Below are positions 44,909 through 53,808 of a stretch of DNA of 64,000 bases, in pieces. Position 1 is the stretch's first letter; each line of letters starts with the position of its first letter. Location: contig JAFUVQ010000013.1 of assembly GCA_017477505.1 (NCBI GenBank), positions 1-64,000 of the forward strand. The letters run 5' to 3'. The notes under the pieces were generated by a model. That model saw nothing but the letters and a program-made list of their open reading frames with translations. It was not told the DNA's origin and made no database searches. This stretch comes from Eubacterium sp. (GTDB taxonomy: Bacteria > Bacillota > Clostridia > Lachnospirales > Lachnospiraceae). The position numbers and the translations under genes were made by a program.

Positions 44909-46237
44909 TTATTCGTAGCGGAGTGCTTCGATCGGATCGAGGGCTGCCGCTTTTTTTGCAGGATAACTTCCGAAGAAGATTCCTACCAGCATCGAGAAGA
45001 ATACTGATATGAATATCGCCTTGAAGGAAGGCGTAACCGATATCGAGAATATGCTCGAGAATTGTGAATAGTTGCTTGCTATAAGGTGCTGGGCAATCTT
45101 TCCTATCAGCAGTCCGTTTAAAAGTCCAAGAAGAATTCCGATTATTCCTCCGATGAGACATATAACAACAGATTCGATTAGGAACTGACGCCTTATGGCC
45201 TTTTCTTTTGCGCCTAAAGCCTTCTCTATACCTATCTCTCTGGTTCTCTCCACAACACTTACCAGCATTATATTCATAACGCCGACGCCACCGACTATAA
45301 GTGAAATAGCCGCTATAACTGATATAGCAATCGTTATTCCGTTAAGCACCGCATTTATCTGATCAAGAAGATCGGACTCATTTGTGATCGTAACTGTCCA
45401 GTCGGGATTTGTCTTATATTTTTTATCAAAGAAATCCTGAAGCTCCTTCTTCAGCATCTCAGGGTCTTCGTCCGTATTCCACATTACACTGAAATATGAC
45501 TTAAACTCTTCTTCTGCATGGGTAATATCCTGAGCCGTCGTAGTAGGCATGAATACAGGAGTCACTTTATCCTCTTCCTTCTCTGTCGGCGAAAATGTAC
45601 CCAGCACAGAATTTGAGTATTCATATACACCTACGATAGTAAGATCCACAGCTCTTCCGTCATCCAGGATAAAGCTTACTGTCTCACCGAGAGGATCTGT
45701 TCCTTTCTCAAAGTACTGCCTTACAAAAATATCCGACACATAGCAGGTCGATTTATGACCGATCAGATCTTCGAGCGTAATGCTCCTTCCGCATATAGTA
45801 TCCATTTTATAGCTTTTTATATAAGCTCCTGATGCACCCGAAAGCATGGCATGGCCTTTGCGGCCTTCATTGCTAACGGCATTTGCTCCACCCACAGATG
45901 CATTGGACAGCTCTTCAAAATGTCCCGGATACTTATCATAAAGCTCAAGTATCATTTCATCCGTAAAGCAATCATCCTCATCCAGTTCCGGATACTCAAC
46001 GTCACCACTGCTCATGATTTCATCAAGATCCAGATTAGGGTAAAGCTGTACATCAAAAATATTCACACCAAGGGTGTTAAATGTATTTGATAATGTTTTC
46101 TGTATAGATGACCCGATTGTAGTGATCGTGATAACCGAGCTTATACCGATGATTATACCGAGCATTGTAAGAAATGAACGCATCTTGTTGCTCCGGATTG
46201 CGGCAAGGGCGAGTCTTATGGTTTCAAAAAATCCCAT
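44909..46237 (-). CDS. MacB/FtsX-type ABC permease
   Basis: 442 residues from ATG 46237, which overlaps the ATPase stop by 1 nt (AAGGAGGTG before it). TM1 is MRSFLTMLGIIIGISSVITI. A periplasmic-type domain of about 230 residues follows, then three C-terminal TM helices around ISVIAAISLIVGGVGVMNIM, VVICLIGGIIGILLGLLNGL and AIFISVFFSMLVGIFFG. RTREIGIEKALGAK is the FtsX landmark. Functions with the ATPase and the adaptor as an efflux or export complex. Confidence 0.92.
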   Translation of the reverse strand: MGFFETIRLALAAIRSNKMRSFLTMLGIIIGISSVITITTIGSSIQKTLSNTFNTLGVNIFDVQLYPNLDLDEIMSSGDVEYPELDEDDCFTDEMILELYDKYPGHFEELSNASVGGANAVSNEGRKGHAMLSGASGAYIKSYKMDTICGRSITLEDLIGHKSTCYVSDIFVRQYFEKGTDPLGETVSFILDDGRAVDLTIVGVYEYSNSVLGTFSPTEKEEDKVTPVFMPTTTAQDITHAEEEFKSYFSVMWNTDEDPEMLKKELQDFFDKKYKTNPDWTVTITNESDLLDQINAVLNGITIAISVIAAISLIVGGVGVMNIMLVSVVERTREIGIEKALGAKEKAIRRQFLIESVVICLIGGIIGILLGLLNGLLIGKIAQHLIASNYSQFSSIFSISVTPSFKAIFISVFFSMLVGIFFGSYPAKKAAALDPIEALRYE

Positions 46238-46980
46238 CACTGCACCTCCTTTTCCCAAACAGCCGCGCTGCGGCTTTTACCTGTAAATGAGGCGTTCTTT
46301 GAATCTCCGGTTATCTCACCATCCATGATGGTAACTATACGTTCCGTCTCCTTTGCAAGCTCCGGACTGTGAGTAATGAGGACTATAGTATTGCCCTCTT
46401 CCTCATGAAGCCTGTGGAAAATATCCATTACAAGATGGCCGGTTTTGGTATCCAGGGCTCCCGTTGGCTCATCAGCAAGGATTATGGACGGACTGTTGGC
46501 CATGGCTCTCGCGATGGCAACTCTCTGCTTCTGACCACCGGATAATTCATTCGGATTATGAAGCATTCTGTCCCCCATGCCTACCAGTGAGAGAAGGTAC
46601 TCGGCACGTTCGCGCCTCTCCCTCTCTTTAAGCCCGGCGTACATCATGGGCATCTCTACATTTTTCAAAGCATTAATACGGGGAATGAGATTAAAAGTCT
46701 GGAAGACGAAACCTATCTTCTGGTTCCTGACTTCACTCTGCTCGTCACTGTCCATGGTACTGACGTCCATGCCATCGAGACAGTATACCCCGTCAGTGGG
46801 GCGGTCCAAAGCCCCTATTATATTCATAAGCGTACTCTTGCCGGAGCCCGAAGGTCCGACGATGGAGACAAATTCTCCCTTGTTGACAGAAAGATTTATG
46901 CCGTGCAGGATTTCCAGCTCATTCGGCTCTCCGATGTAGTAGCGCTTTATGATATTTCGCATCATAATGATTTCTGACAT
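46237..46980 (-). CDS. MacB/LolD-type ABC ATP-binding protein
   Basis: 247 residues. Walker A GPSGSGKSTLMNI, Q-loop FVFQTFN, signature LSGGQKQRVAIARAMA, Walker B IILADEPTGALD and switch ITHSPELA. N-terminal MRNIIKRYYIGEPNELEILH (in part) is typical of the LolD/MacB group. It is adjacent to the adaptor (12 bp) and the permease. The C-terminal tail (SFTGKSRSAAVWEKEVQ) extends past the normal fold. Confidence 0.95.
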   Translation of the reverse strand: MSEIIMMRNIIKRYYIGEPNELEILHGINLSVNKGEFVSIVGPSGSGKSTLMNIIGALDRPTDGVYCLDGMDVSTMDSDEQSEVRNQKIGFVFQTFNLIPRINALKNVEMPMMYAGLKERERRERAEYLLSLVGMGDRMLHNPNELSGGQKQRVAIARAMANSPSIILADEPTGALDTKTGHLVMDIFHRLHEEEGNTIVLITHSPELAKETERIVTIMDGEITGDSKNASFTGKSRSAAVWEKEVQ

Positions 46981-46992
46981 AGCGCTCCTATC

Positions 46993-48891
46993 CTATTCAC
47001 TTTCTGTTGTTGTATAGATTGATGAGAAGTCAAATGTAGTGAAGGCCTGTCCTTCCGCCACTTTTGCAGGTGTTGTTACGACAGTATCCCCTTCCTTGAC
47101 TCCATCGGTTATCTCTACGTAGTAGCTGGTCTCCATACCTGTCGAAACATACTGCTTCTTTGGTATATAAACGCTTTCCTGTCCTGCCGACTCAGCTATA
47201 TAAATATACTTCTGGTCCTCTTCATCTGTCATTATGGCATCGTAAGGTACAGCAAGTACATCCTCTTTTTCACTGAGGACTACCTTACCGGTTGCGGTCA
47301 TACCTATAAGAAGGTCCGTATCCTTATCCTCGATAAGAATCTCTGCCGAGTATCCGGCATTCTGACCCATGGCATCAACGCTCATGACCTTAACGACCTT
47401 AGATACCTTGCCGGTGAATTCCTGATCACCGGTTGCAGTGGTCTTGATAACTGTCTTCTGTCCTTCCTCAACCTTAAGTATATCGCTTTCATTTATAGAT
47501 ACAGTAACCTTGAGGTTCTTGTTATCCTGAATCGTCATAAGTACGTCGGTTCCCGCCATACTTCCTTCAGCAACATTGAGTGAAGTAATGATACCATCCA
47601 TAGGTGCGGTAACCTTGCATTCTTCAAGCTTCCTGTCCAGCTCCTCAAGCTGCTTGATAAGAGTATTATCCTCTACCTGATATTTTGCCTCTTCTATAAC
47701 ATCCTTGGCTGTTTCAACAAGATCGTCACCATTCTTTGCTGCGGTCTTATATGCAGTCTCGGCTGCTGTTACGGCATCATCATATACAGAAAGCTCGGCC
47801 TTCATGGCAGTAAGTGATTTTGCCTCTTCCTTTATAATGTCACCGAGTGACTTTATGCTTTCATTTACCTTGGCAAGTTCTTCTTCCGGTGAAAGTGCCG
47901 GTGTATCAGGGTTCTCCGGATTTGCAGGATCAGTATTTTCAGGGTTAGTATTCTCCGGATTAGTGTTCTCCGGATTCTCAGCAGGGTTACCTGCTGCCTT
48001 TTGCCCGTCTATGATATCCTGAAGTTCCTTCTGTCTTGCTGTAAGCTCAGCCATCTCATCAAGATCGGATGTATACTCATCATTAAGCGCATTGTAATCG
48101 GCATAAGCCTCGTCGCGCTTTGCCCTTGCTTCATCAAGAGCCTTCTGTGCCTCACTTACCGCATCATTTCTATCCTGCTTTGCTTCATTCAGGTTCTTCT
48201 GGCGTTTTCTCGCAAGATATGCGGAATATGCATCTGTTCCGCGGATCTGCTTAAGTACGCTCTCATGCTGAGCCAGTAAATCCTCGTCTTCAAACTCACA
48301 GAGAACGTCTCCTTCCTTAACGAAATCCCCTATATTTACATTTAACTCTTTAATGGTAGTGCCTGTGAGTGTTGTAGTTATGTTAACCTTATTCTGGCTT
48401 TCAACTTTACCTGACACACTTATATAATCCATAAGTTTCTGGCTTTCCACCTCTTCAACTGTCGGTGAATCCAGATTCTGCAGGGCTTTCATGCCCTTGT
48501 TGATCACGTACACGCAGCCACCGATAAGGAGCACAAGAACTCCGAGAACTATACCCACAACTATAAGAGCAGTCTTCTTTTTCTTCTTTTTGGGTTTTAT
48601 CGGCTGATTTGGAGCCTTCTGATTCGGTGCACCTGCCGGAGTCTGCGCTCCTGCCGGTTTAGTTGCTCCTGCCGGATTCGGCGCTCCTCCCTGATTCAAT
48701 GCCCCTGCCGTAGTCTGCATTCCCGGCTGAGCAGCAGTATTCTGTGCGGATGACGCATCAGTCGGAGCTGCGGTGAAAGGCTGGGCCGGTTTTCCCGGTT
48801 CTACTACTACCGCATTCGGCTGATTATAGCTGGATACTTTGTTTTCTTCGTTCATTTCATTTCTCCCGGTTTTATTATTCCTGTCACTCAT
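46993..48891 (-). CDS. MacA/HlyD-type membrane fusion protein with long Pro/Ala-rich cytoplasmic tail
   Basis: 632 residues. Residues 1-106 are a low-complexity Gln/Ala/Gly/Pro-rich tail ending in KPKKKKKK. One TM follows (TALIVVGIVLGVLVLLIGGC), then the lipoyl/biotinyl half (ISVSGKVESQNKVNITTTLT), a coiled-coil hairpin of ~200 residues with an inserted Asn/Pro/Glu repeat (ENTNPENT), and the second half with GMTATGKV and barrel residues. Start 48891 has AGGAAAC; a second ATG 36 nt downstream is also possible. Precedes the ABC genes by 12 bp. In Gram-positives such adaptors serve peptide or bacteriocin export or resistance. Confidence 0.88.
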   Translation of the reverse strand: MSDRNNKTGRNEMNEENKVSSYNQPNAVVVEPGKPAQPFTAAPTDASSAQNTAAQPGMQTTAGALNQGGAPNPAGATKPAGAQTPAGAPNQKAPNQPIKPKKKKKKTALIVVGIVLGVLVLLIGGCVYVINKGMKALQNLDSPTVEEVESQKLMDYISVSGKVESQNKVNITTTLTGTTIKELNVNIGDFVKEGDVLCEFEDEDLLAQHESVLKQIRGTDAYSAYLARKRQKNLNEAKQDRNDAVSEAQKALDEARAKRDEAYADYNALNDEYTSDLDEMAELTARQKELQDIIDGQKAAGNPAENPENTNPENTNPENTDPANPENPDTPALSPEEELAKVNESIKSLGDIIKEEAKSLTAMKAELSVYDDAVTAAETAYKTAAKNGDDLVETAKDVIEEAKYQVEDNTLIKQLEELDRKLEECKVTAPMDGIITSLNVAEGSMAGTDVLMTIQDNKNLKVTVSINESDILKVEEGQKTVIKTTATGDQEFTGKVSKVVKVMSVDAMGQNAGYSAEILIEDKDTDLLIGMTATGKVVLSEKEDVLAVPYDAIMTDEEDQKYIYIAESAGQESVYIPKKQYVSTGMETSYYVEITDGVKEGDTVVTTPAKVAEGQAFTTFDFSSIYTTTESE

Positions 48892-49028
48892 GTTTCCTGG
48901 TGCCCTTACCGATTTTCATCACTGTTATTTCAAATAAATTAGTAAAGGGCGCATGGTTACTGAAGAATCACCCGGCTGCATTCGGTTGCCATATGGTAAA
49001 ACGCAGTTTCCCACAGTGCAAAATAATA

Positions 49029-49060
49029 ACTGATGCGTTGAAAAAAATCAACGCATCAGC
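49029..49060 (-). terminator. Hairpin after thrS
   Basis: CTGATGCGTTGA / TCAACGCATCAG is a perfect 12-bp stem with a run of A/T in the loop, 46 bp past thrS. Tail TTATTATTTTG is moderately T-rich. Confidence 0.65.
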
Positions 49061-49105
49061 CATTAATTATCCTTAATATTATCTTAACAATGAAGGATTT
49101 TACGA

Positions 49106-50914
49106 CTAAAACTCTTCAGCGAGTTCAAGTGTATGTTCTTCATTCATGTTCTTGCATACTTCGATGAATCTCTCAAGCGGAATTCCATTTGCCTGCTTAT
49201 TACCTCTGATATTAACGGAAACAGTTCCTTCTTCAGCTTCCTTATCACCGAGAACAAGTACATATGGCTCCTTGAATTTCTTGAAGCCCTTGATCTTATT
49301 CTTCATGTTGTCATCGCTGTAGTCAGCTTCAACTCTGATTCCGGCCTTTCTGAGTGCCTTCTCAACAGTCCTGGCATATTCATTATGCTCTTCTCTTATC
49401 GGAACTATACCAACCTGGAAAGGTGAAAGCCAGAATGGGAATGCTCCCTTGAAATTCTCTATAAGTATACCTATAAATCTTTCAAATGATCCGAAGATAG
49501 CTCTGTGGATCATAACCGGTCTCTGCTGTGAACCGTCAGGTGCAACATACTTAAGATCGAAGTTAAGCGGAAGCTGGAAGTCAAGCTGGATGGTACCCAT
49601 CTGCCACTCACGTCCAAGGCAGTCCTTCATCTTGAGGTCGATCTTAGGACCGTAAAATGCGCCGTCGCCTTCATTTATCTCATAATTGCCTTCGCCATAC
49701 TTCTTATCAAGTATTCTCTTGAGAGAAGCTTCGGCGGCATCCCAGAGTTCAGGAGCGCCCATGAAATCATCCGGTCTGGTTGAAAGCTCTGCTGCATATG
49801 TAAGTCCAAATGTCTCATAAATGTATTTTGCAATATCCATGATATCGCCGATTTCATCCTCGATCATGTCATCTGTAAGGAAGGTATGATCATCATCCTG
49901 ATGGAACATCTGAACACGGAAAAGACCATTTAACTCACCACTCTTCTCACGTCTGTGGATGACCTGAGTCTCACTGTAACGGATAGGAAGATCTTTGTAG
50001 CTGTGAAGTCCGTTCTTATATACATTTATGGCATTAGGACAGTTCATAGGCTTGATAGCATACTCGATATCAGTATTGATAACCTCTTCACCTGATTCCT
50101 CATCCGAAGATGCATTTGTAACAAGGAACATATTTTCCTTGTAATGTCCCCAGTGGCCTGAAGTTTCCCAAAGTCTTCTGTGGTTGATGACAGGCGCAAG
50201 TATCTCCTGATATCCGTGCTCCTCATGAATCTCTCTCCAGAAGCTGAGCATAGCATTATAAAGCTTGAAGCCACGTGGAAGCCAGTATGGCATACCCGGA
50301 GCACTTTCATCAAACATAAAGAGTTCCTGCTCACGGCCGAGTTTCTTGTGGTCACGTTCCATAGCTTCCTTAATGAAGTTGAGGTGTTCCTTCAGCTGCT
50401 GCTTGTCAGGGAATGCATATACATAGATTCTCTGAAGCTGATCTCTCTTCTCATCACCTCTCCAGTAAGCACCTGATACTGACTTAACCTGGAAAGCAAC
50501 ATTCATAAGTTCCTGAGAATTGTCAACGTGAGGTCCGCGGCAGAGATCCACAAAATCATCACCTGTATAATAAAGTGTAAGATTCTCATCCTCAGGAAGG
50601 TCAACTATAAGCTCATGCTTAAACTTCTGATCCTTGAAGAGCTCCAGTGCATCCGCTCTTGATACTTCAACTCTCTTAAAGTCCTCGCGGCGCTTAATCA
50701 CTTCACGCATCTTGTCCTCAATGGTCTTGTAATCATCTTTAGTTATTGTTCTTGGAAGAACGAAATCATAGTACATACCGTCATCGATCTGCGGTCCGAT
50801 GGCATACTGTACATTTTCCTTACCGAAAATCTCAATAACTGCCTTTGCGAGAATATGTGCCAGTGAATGTCTGTAAACACTGAGGAAATATTCTCTCTTT
50901 TCTTCTTTGTCCAT
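49106..50914 (-). CDS. thrS: Threonyl-tRNA synthetase, without TGS domain
   Basis: Class II synthetase, 602 residues. The editing domain carries HSLAHILAKAV and YWRGDEKRDQLQRIYVYAF, the catalytic core PMNCPNAI, IRYSETQVIHRREKSGELNG (in part), FQMFHQDD-like VQMFHQDDDHTF and HRAIFGSFERFIGIL, and the anticodon-binding domain follows. The usual N-terminal TGS domain (about 60 residues) is missing, so the protein begins directly at the editing domain. It is downstream of surE and a threonine T-box, presumably under T-box control. Confidence 0.96.
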   Translation of the reverse strand: MDKEEKREYFLSVYRHSLAHILAKAVIEIFGKENVQYAIGPQIDDGMYYDFVLPRTITKDDYKTIEDKMREVIKRREDFKRVEVSRADALELFKDQKFKHELIVDLPEDENLTLYYTGDDFVDLCRGPHVDNSQELMNVAFQVKSVSGAYWRGDEKRDQLQRIYVYAFPDKQQLKEHLNFIKEAMERDHKKLGREQELFMFDESAPGMPYWLPRGFKLYNAMLSFWREIHEEHGYQEILAPVINHRRLWETSGHWGHYKENMFLVTNASSDEESGEEVINTDIEYAIKPMNCPNAINVYKNGLHSYKDLPIRYSETQVIHRREKSGELNGLFRVQMFHQDDDHTFLTDDMIEDEIGDIMDIAKYIYETFGLTYAAELSTRPDDFMGAPELWDAAEASLKRILDKKYGEGNYEINEGDGAFYGPKIDLKMKDCLGREWQMGTIQLDFQLPLNFDLKYVAPDGSQQRPVMIHRAIFGSFERFIGILIENFKGAFPFWLSPFQVGIVPIREEHNEYARTVEKALRKAGIRVEADYSDDNMKNKIKGFKKFKEPYVLVLGDKEAEEGTVSVNIRGNKQANGIPLERFIEVCKNMNEEHTLELAEEF

Positions 50915-51001
50915 CTTGTCTCTCCTTTTCTTTTTGCCCCTTTTAGGGTGCTTACTATTTAAAATATGAATGCTTAATATAAATACACAGGTTTTCTGCT
51001 T

Positions 51002-51748
51002 CTAGCAGAGATTCCTGACATATCCTATCGAAACATAGCCGTCAAATACTGCACGAAGGTCGGTTCCTTCTTCGGCCTCGTACATATGCTTTCCATTTAC
51101 CATATATCTGATCCCGCCACCCGGAAGTTCCTCAATGGCGTCATATTCATCTCTGAAGATCATGCCCTTCGACACTTTCCTGTCCCTCAGAATTCCCTTA
51201 CACTCCGAAAGCGGCATCGGAGGAAAGTTTACATTCAGGATCATCCCTTCCGTGAAAGGCATATCTATATATTCTTCCAGAATGCTGTTCAGAAAACGAT
51301 CCGTTATCTCATGAGGGTTGGCACCTTCCTTTATATCATAATCAAGTTCCGTTCCTTCGGAAAATGCTATGGACGGATAACCCTGAAACACTCCTTCAAG
51401 TGCTCCACCCACAGTTGCTGAATACTGCACATCCGAAGCGACATTGTAACCGTGATTGATACCTGTAAGAACTATGTCCGGCCTTATGGGCATAACACTC
51501 AGGCTTCCCACTCTGACGCAGTCTCCGGGAGTTCCGCTGCAGGAAAATGCCTTTACCCCGGGAACAGGAAAATCCGGTTCGGGATATATATCAATGGAGT
51601 TACGGAGTGAAATGCTGTGAGATGCGGCACTTCTCTCGCTTTCGGGAGCAACCACATATACCTCCCCGAAGGATGCTGCAGCCTTTGCAAGTCTTATAAG
51701 TCCGTCAGCCATTATTCCGTCATCATTTGTTATCAGTATCTTCCTCAT
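51002..51748 (-). CDS. surE: 5'-nucleotidase SurE
   Basis: A metal-dependent nucleotidase of 248 residues. The N-terminal metal site is ILITNDDGIMADGL, then APESERSAASHSISL, FSCSGTPGDCVRVG and LTGINHGYNVASDVQYSATV. It lies between the threonine T-box and thrS, 88 bp upstream of thrS, on the same strand. If no internal promoter serves thrS, both are controlled by uncharged tRNA-Thr. Confidence 0.95.
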   Translation of the reverse strand: MRKILITNDDGIMADGLIRLAKAAASFGEVYVVAPESERSAASHSISLRNSIDIYPEPDFPVPGVKAFSCSGTPGDCVRVGSLSVMPIRPDIVLTGINHGYNVASDVQYSATVGGALEGVFQGYPSIAFSEGTELDYDIKEGANPHEITDRFLNSILEEYIDMPFTEGMILNVNFPPMPLSECKGILRDRKVSKGMIFRDEYDAIEELPGGGIRYMVNGKHMYEAEEGTDLRAVFDGYVSIGYVRNLC

Positions 51749-51785
51749 TCAATATCTCCCGTCAGATAAACTTTATGAATTAAAA

Positions 51786-52115
51786 ATCCCCTGCATAGAA
51801 ATAATTCTATGCAAGGGACGTAAAATCATAGTTTACGCGGTTCCACCCCGCTTGCCGACTTGTGAATCTTCGTCACCTGACATCTGACAAGCGGACAAAT
51901 TCATTAATTACTGTCCAGCTTCATCTGACATACGGACTGATTCAAAAGCAGCCACTCATTTGATTATAACGGAATCACCGTACCTGTTTTCAGGTCTCTC
52001 AGAGGTAGTCTTCAGAAGGTTACTCGGGCAAGATGCTTCCAGCCTGCTGCCAAAGCAACAGCATCTCTCTCTGGGTCTTTTCACACGACTTACTCGTCTC
52101 GTCAACGATTTGATA
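51786..52115 (-). promoter_or_regulatory. T-box leader (threonine)
   Basis: On the minus strand the antiterminator T-box GCGGGGTGGAACCGCG (51836-51851) is clear, and is followed by the terminator CCCTTGCATAGAA/TTCTATGCAGGGG with TTTTTAA. Stem I has AGAGAGA and GGCTGGAAGC. GACT-ACC-TCTGAG places ACC (Thr) as the most plausible specifier at 52004-52006. Transcription of surE-thrS would rise when tRNA-Thr is uncharged. Confidence 0.9.
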
Positions 52116-52135
52116 TACAGTTTTTCAATATGCAT

Positions 52136-52164
52136 ATAATATTCATTTTTAAATGAAATGTCAA
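52136..52164 (-). promoter_or_regulatory. Promoter of the T-box transcript
   Basis: TTGACA (52159-52164) and TATTAT (52136-52141) with 17-bp spacing, upstream of the T-box leader. Confidence 0.75.
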
Positions 52165-52300
52165 ATGCAGTTTTTGAGTTTTACATAAATTTATAATCAA
52201 GCTTGAAAAAAAACTAATGAACTATATAATAGTGATACGGTGCCGCCGGGCATCATAACACATTTACATGACACGTCACACAGAAAGGAAGCGAATTTAA

Positions 52301-53494
52301 TTGGATACTCTCGATATTTTTAGAGAACTGGCAATCATTATCATAGCTGCCAAGGTCTTCGGACTTCTGGCGAAGAAACTGAAGGCGCCTCAGGTGGCGG
52401 GCGAGATCATCGCCGGTCTCCTCATCGGTCCCAGCGTTCTGGGATTCGTCAAGGAATCTGATTTTCTCTCGGCATTCGCTGAGATAGGCGTTATTCTGCT
52501 GATGTTTTCGGCAGGTCTTGAGACCAACATTTCCGACCTCAAGAAAACCGGCGTTAAAGCCACTCTTATAGCATGTGCAGGTGTTTTTGTTCCCCTTGCC
52601 CTCGGAACTCTTCTGTATATGGCATTTTACGGAATCCCTGACTTCGGATCCACGGAATTTCTGAAGGCGGTTTTTGTGGGAACCATTCTTACGGCAACCT
52701 CAGTCAGCATAACAGTCCAGACTCTCCGTGAACTCGGACAGCTTTCAAATGAGCTCGGTCAGACTATCATGAGTGCCGCAATTATTGACGATGTCATCGG
52801 CATCCTTGTGCTTACCGTGGTTATCGGATTCAAGAATCCAGGTTCAAAGGTTTCAACCGTATTCATACAGACAGGTCTCTTCTTCGTATTTGCGATAGGC
52901 ATAGGCTTTATCATTTACAAACTGTTTAAAATATATGATGCAAAGCACCGTCACACCAGACGTATTCCCATACTTGCTCTGGTCCTTGCTTTCGGCCTCT
53001 CATACGTAGCAGAGAAATACTTCGGCGTTGCTGATATCACAGGCGCATACATCGCAGGTGTTATATTATGTCAACTAAAAGATTCAGATTATATTTCCGA
53101 GAAGATGGATATCAATTCCTATATGCTCTTCGGTCCGGTGTTCTTCTGCAGTATCGGACTTCAGACAAATGTAAGGACTCTGGATATGTCCATACTCATC
53201 TTCTCCATCGCATTTGTACTTGTGGGACTTCTGTCCAAGATTCTGGGCTGCGGCCTCATGGCAAGGCTCTGCAAATTCCGTGGCAGGAACTGCCTTAAGA
53301 TCGGCGTCGGCATGATGACAAGAGGTGAGGTTGCTCTTATCGTTGCCCAGCGAGGACTTTCCGCCGGACTGCTCGAACCGGTGTACTTCACTTCAGTCAT
53401 ATTACTGATAATAGTAAGTTCCATTTCCACACCACTCCTGCTAAAGGCGCTGTACAGTAAAGATACAAATGAAAAAATTCCTGAAAAAGCATGA
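52301..53494 (+). CDS. Kef/CPA2-type cation:proton antiporter
   Basis: 397 residues, with about 12 membrane segments. The start is TTG 52301 with AAAGGAAG before it. FGLLAKKLKAPQVAGEIIAG then LLIGPSVLGF is typical of CPA2; ILTATSVSITVQTLRELGQL and AAIIDDVIGILVL carry the transport-site region (S-D pair), and MMTRGEVALIVAQRG is the conserved C-terminal motif. It has no TrkA-N domain, so it is the short form. Probably K+ or Na+ exchange for H+. A terminator follows. Confidence 0.93.
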   Translation: MDTLDIFRELAIIIIAAKVFGLLAKKLKAPQVAGEIIAGLLIGPSVLGFVKESDFLSAFAEIGVILLMFSAGLETNISDLKKTGVKATLIACAGVFVPLALGTLLYMAFYGIPDFGSTEFLKAVFVGTILTATSVSITVQTLRELGQLSNELGQTIMSAAIIDDVIGILVLTVVIGFKNPGSKVSTVFIQTGLFFVFAIGIGFIIYKLFKIYDAKHRHTRRIPILALVLAFGLSYVAEKYFGVADITGAYIAGVILCQLKDSDYISEKMDINSYMLFGPVFFCSIGLQTNVRTLDMSILIFSIAFVLVGLLSKILGCGLMARLCKFRGRNCLKIGVGMMTRGEVALIVAQRGLSAGLLEPVYFTSVILLIIVSSISTPLLLKALYSKDTNEKIPEKA

Positions 53495-53546
53495 TGCGGA
53501 GGATGCGCACTCGCGCGATAATAGATTGCTTCGCATCCCGCGCCCG

Positions 53547-53579
53547 GAAAAAAGCATGTCGCCTGCGGCATGCTTTTTT
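53547..53579 (+). terminator. Terminator after the antiporter gene
   Basis: AAAAAAGCATG / CATGCTTTTTT with a GC-rich loop, about 50 bp past the stop. Confidence 0.85.
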
Positions 53580-53654
53580 CATTATTAGTCATCATCTCGA
53601 TATATTAAATCAAAATTTGATATACTTTATTTCGATTTACCGTTATTATTTTAG

Positions 53655-53780
53655 TAGAATGCCCCGATGTAACCAACCGTGGAAACTACCGGGGAGATTA
53701 ACCGAAGGTGCTTTTGCAGCATCTACCGGGGAACTGCCAGAAAATCATCCCGGAAGGTTATAGAAAAACCGGGACAGTAA
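53655..53780 (+). other. GC-rich leader with paired elements upstream of the GH16 gene
   Basis: A 125-bp stretch with CTACCGGGGA repeated (from 53685 and 53727), complementary pieces CCCCG/CGGGG and TAACC/GGTTA, a GCTTTTGCAGC hairpin and CCCGGAAGG. It precedes the GH16 gene in the same direction. It may be a structured leader RNA of unknown class, or a relic repeat. No known riboswitch core is recognised. Confidence 0.35.
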
Positions 53781-53808
53781 TAAGGATTAAACGATAAGGA
53801 GAATGACG

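Noticed and set aside
53491..53763. 90-codon reading frame between the antiporter and GH16 genes
   Set aside because: It crosses the antiporter terminator and the GC-rich leader and has no protein-like pattern.
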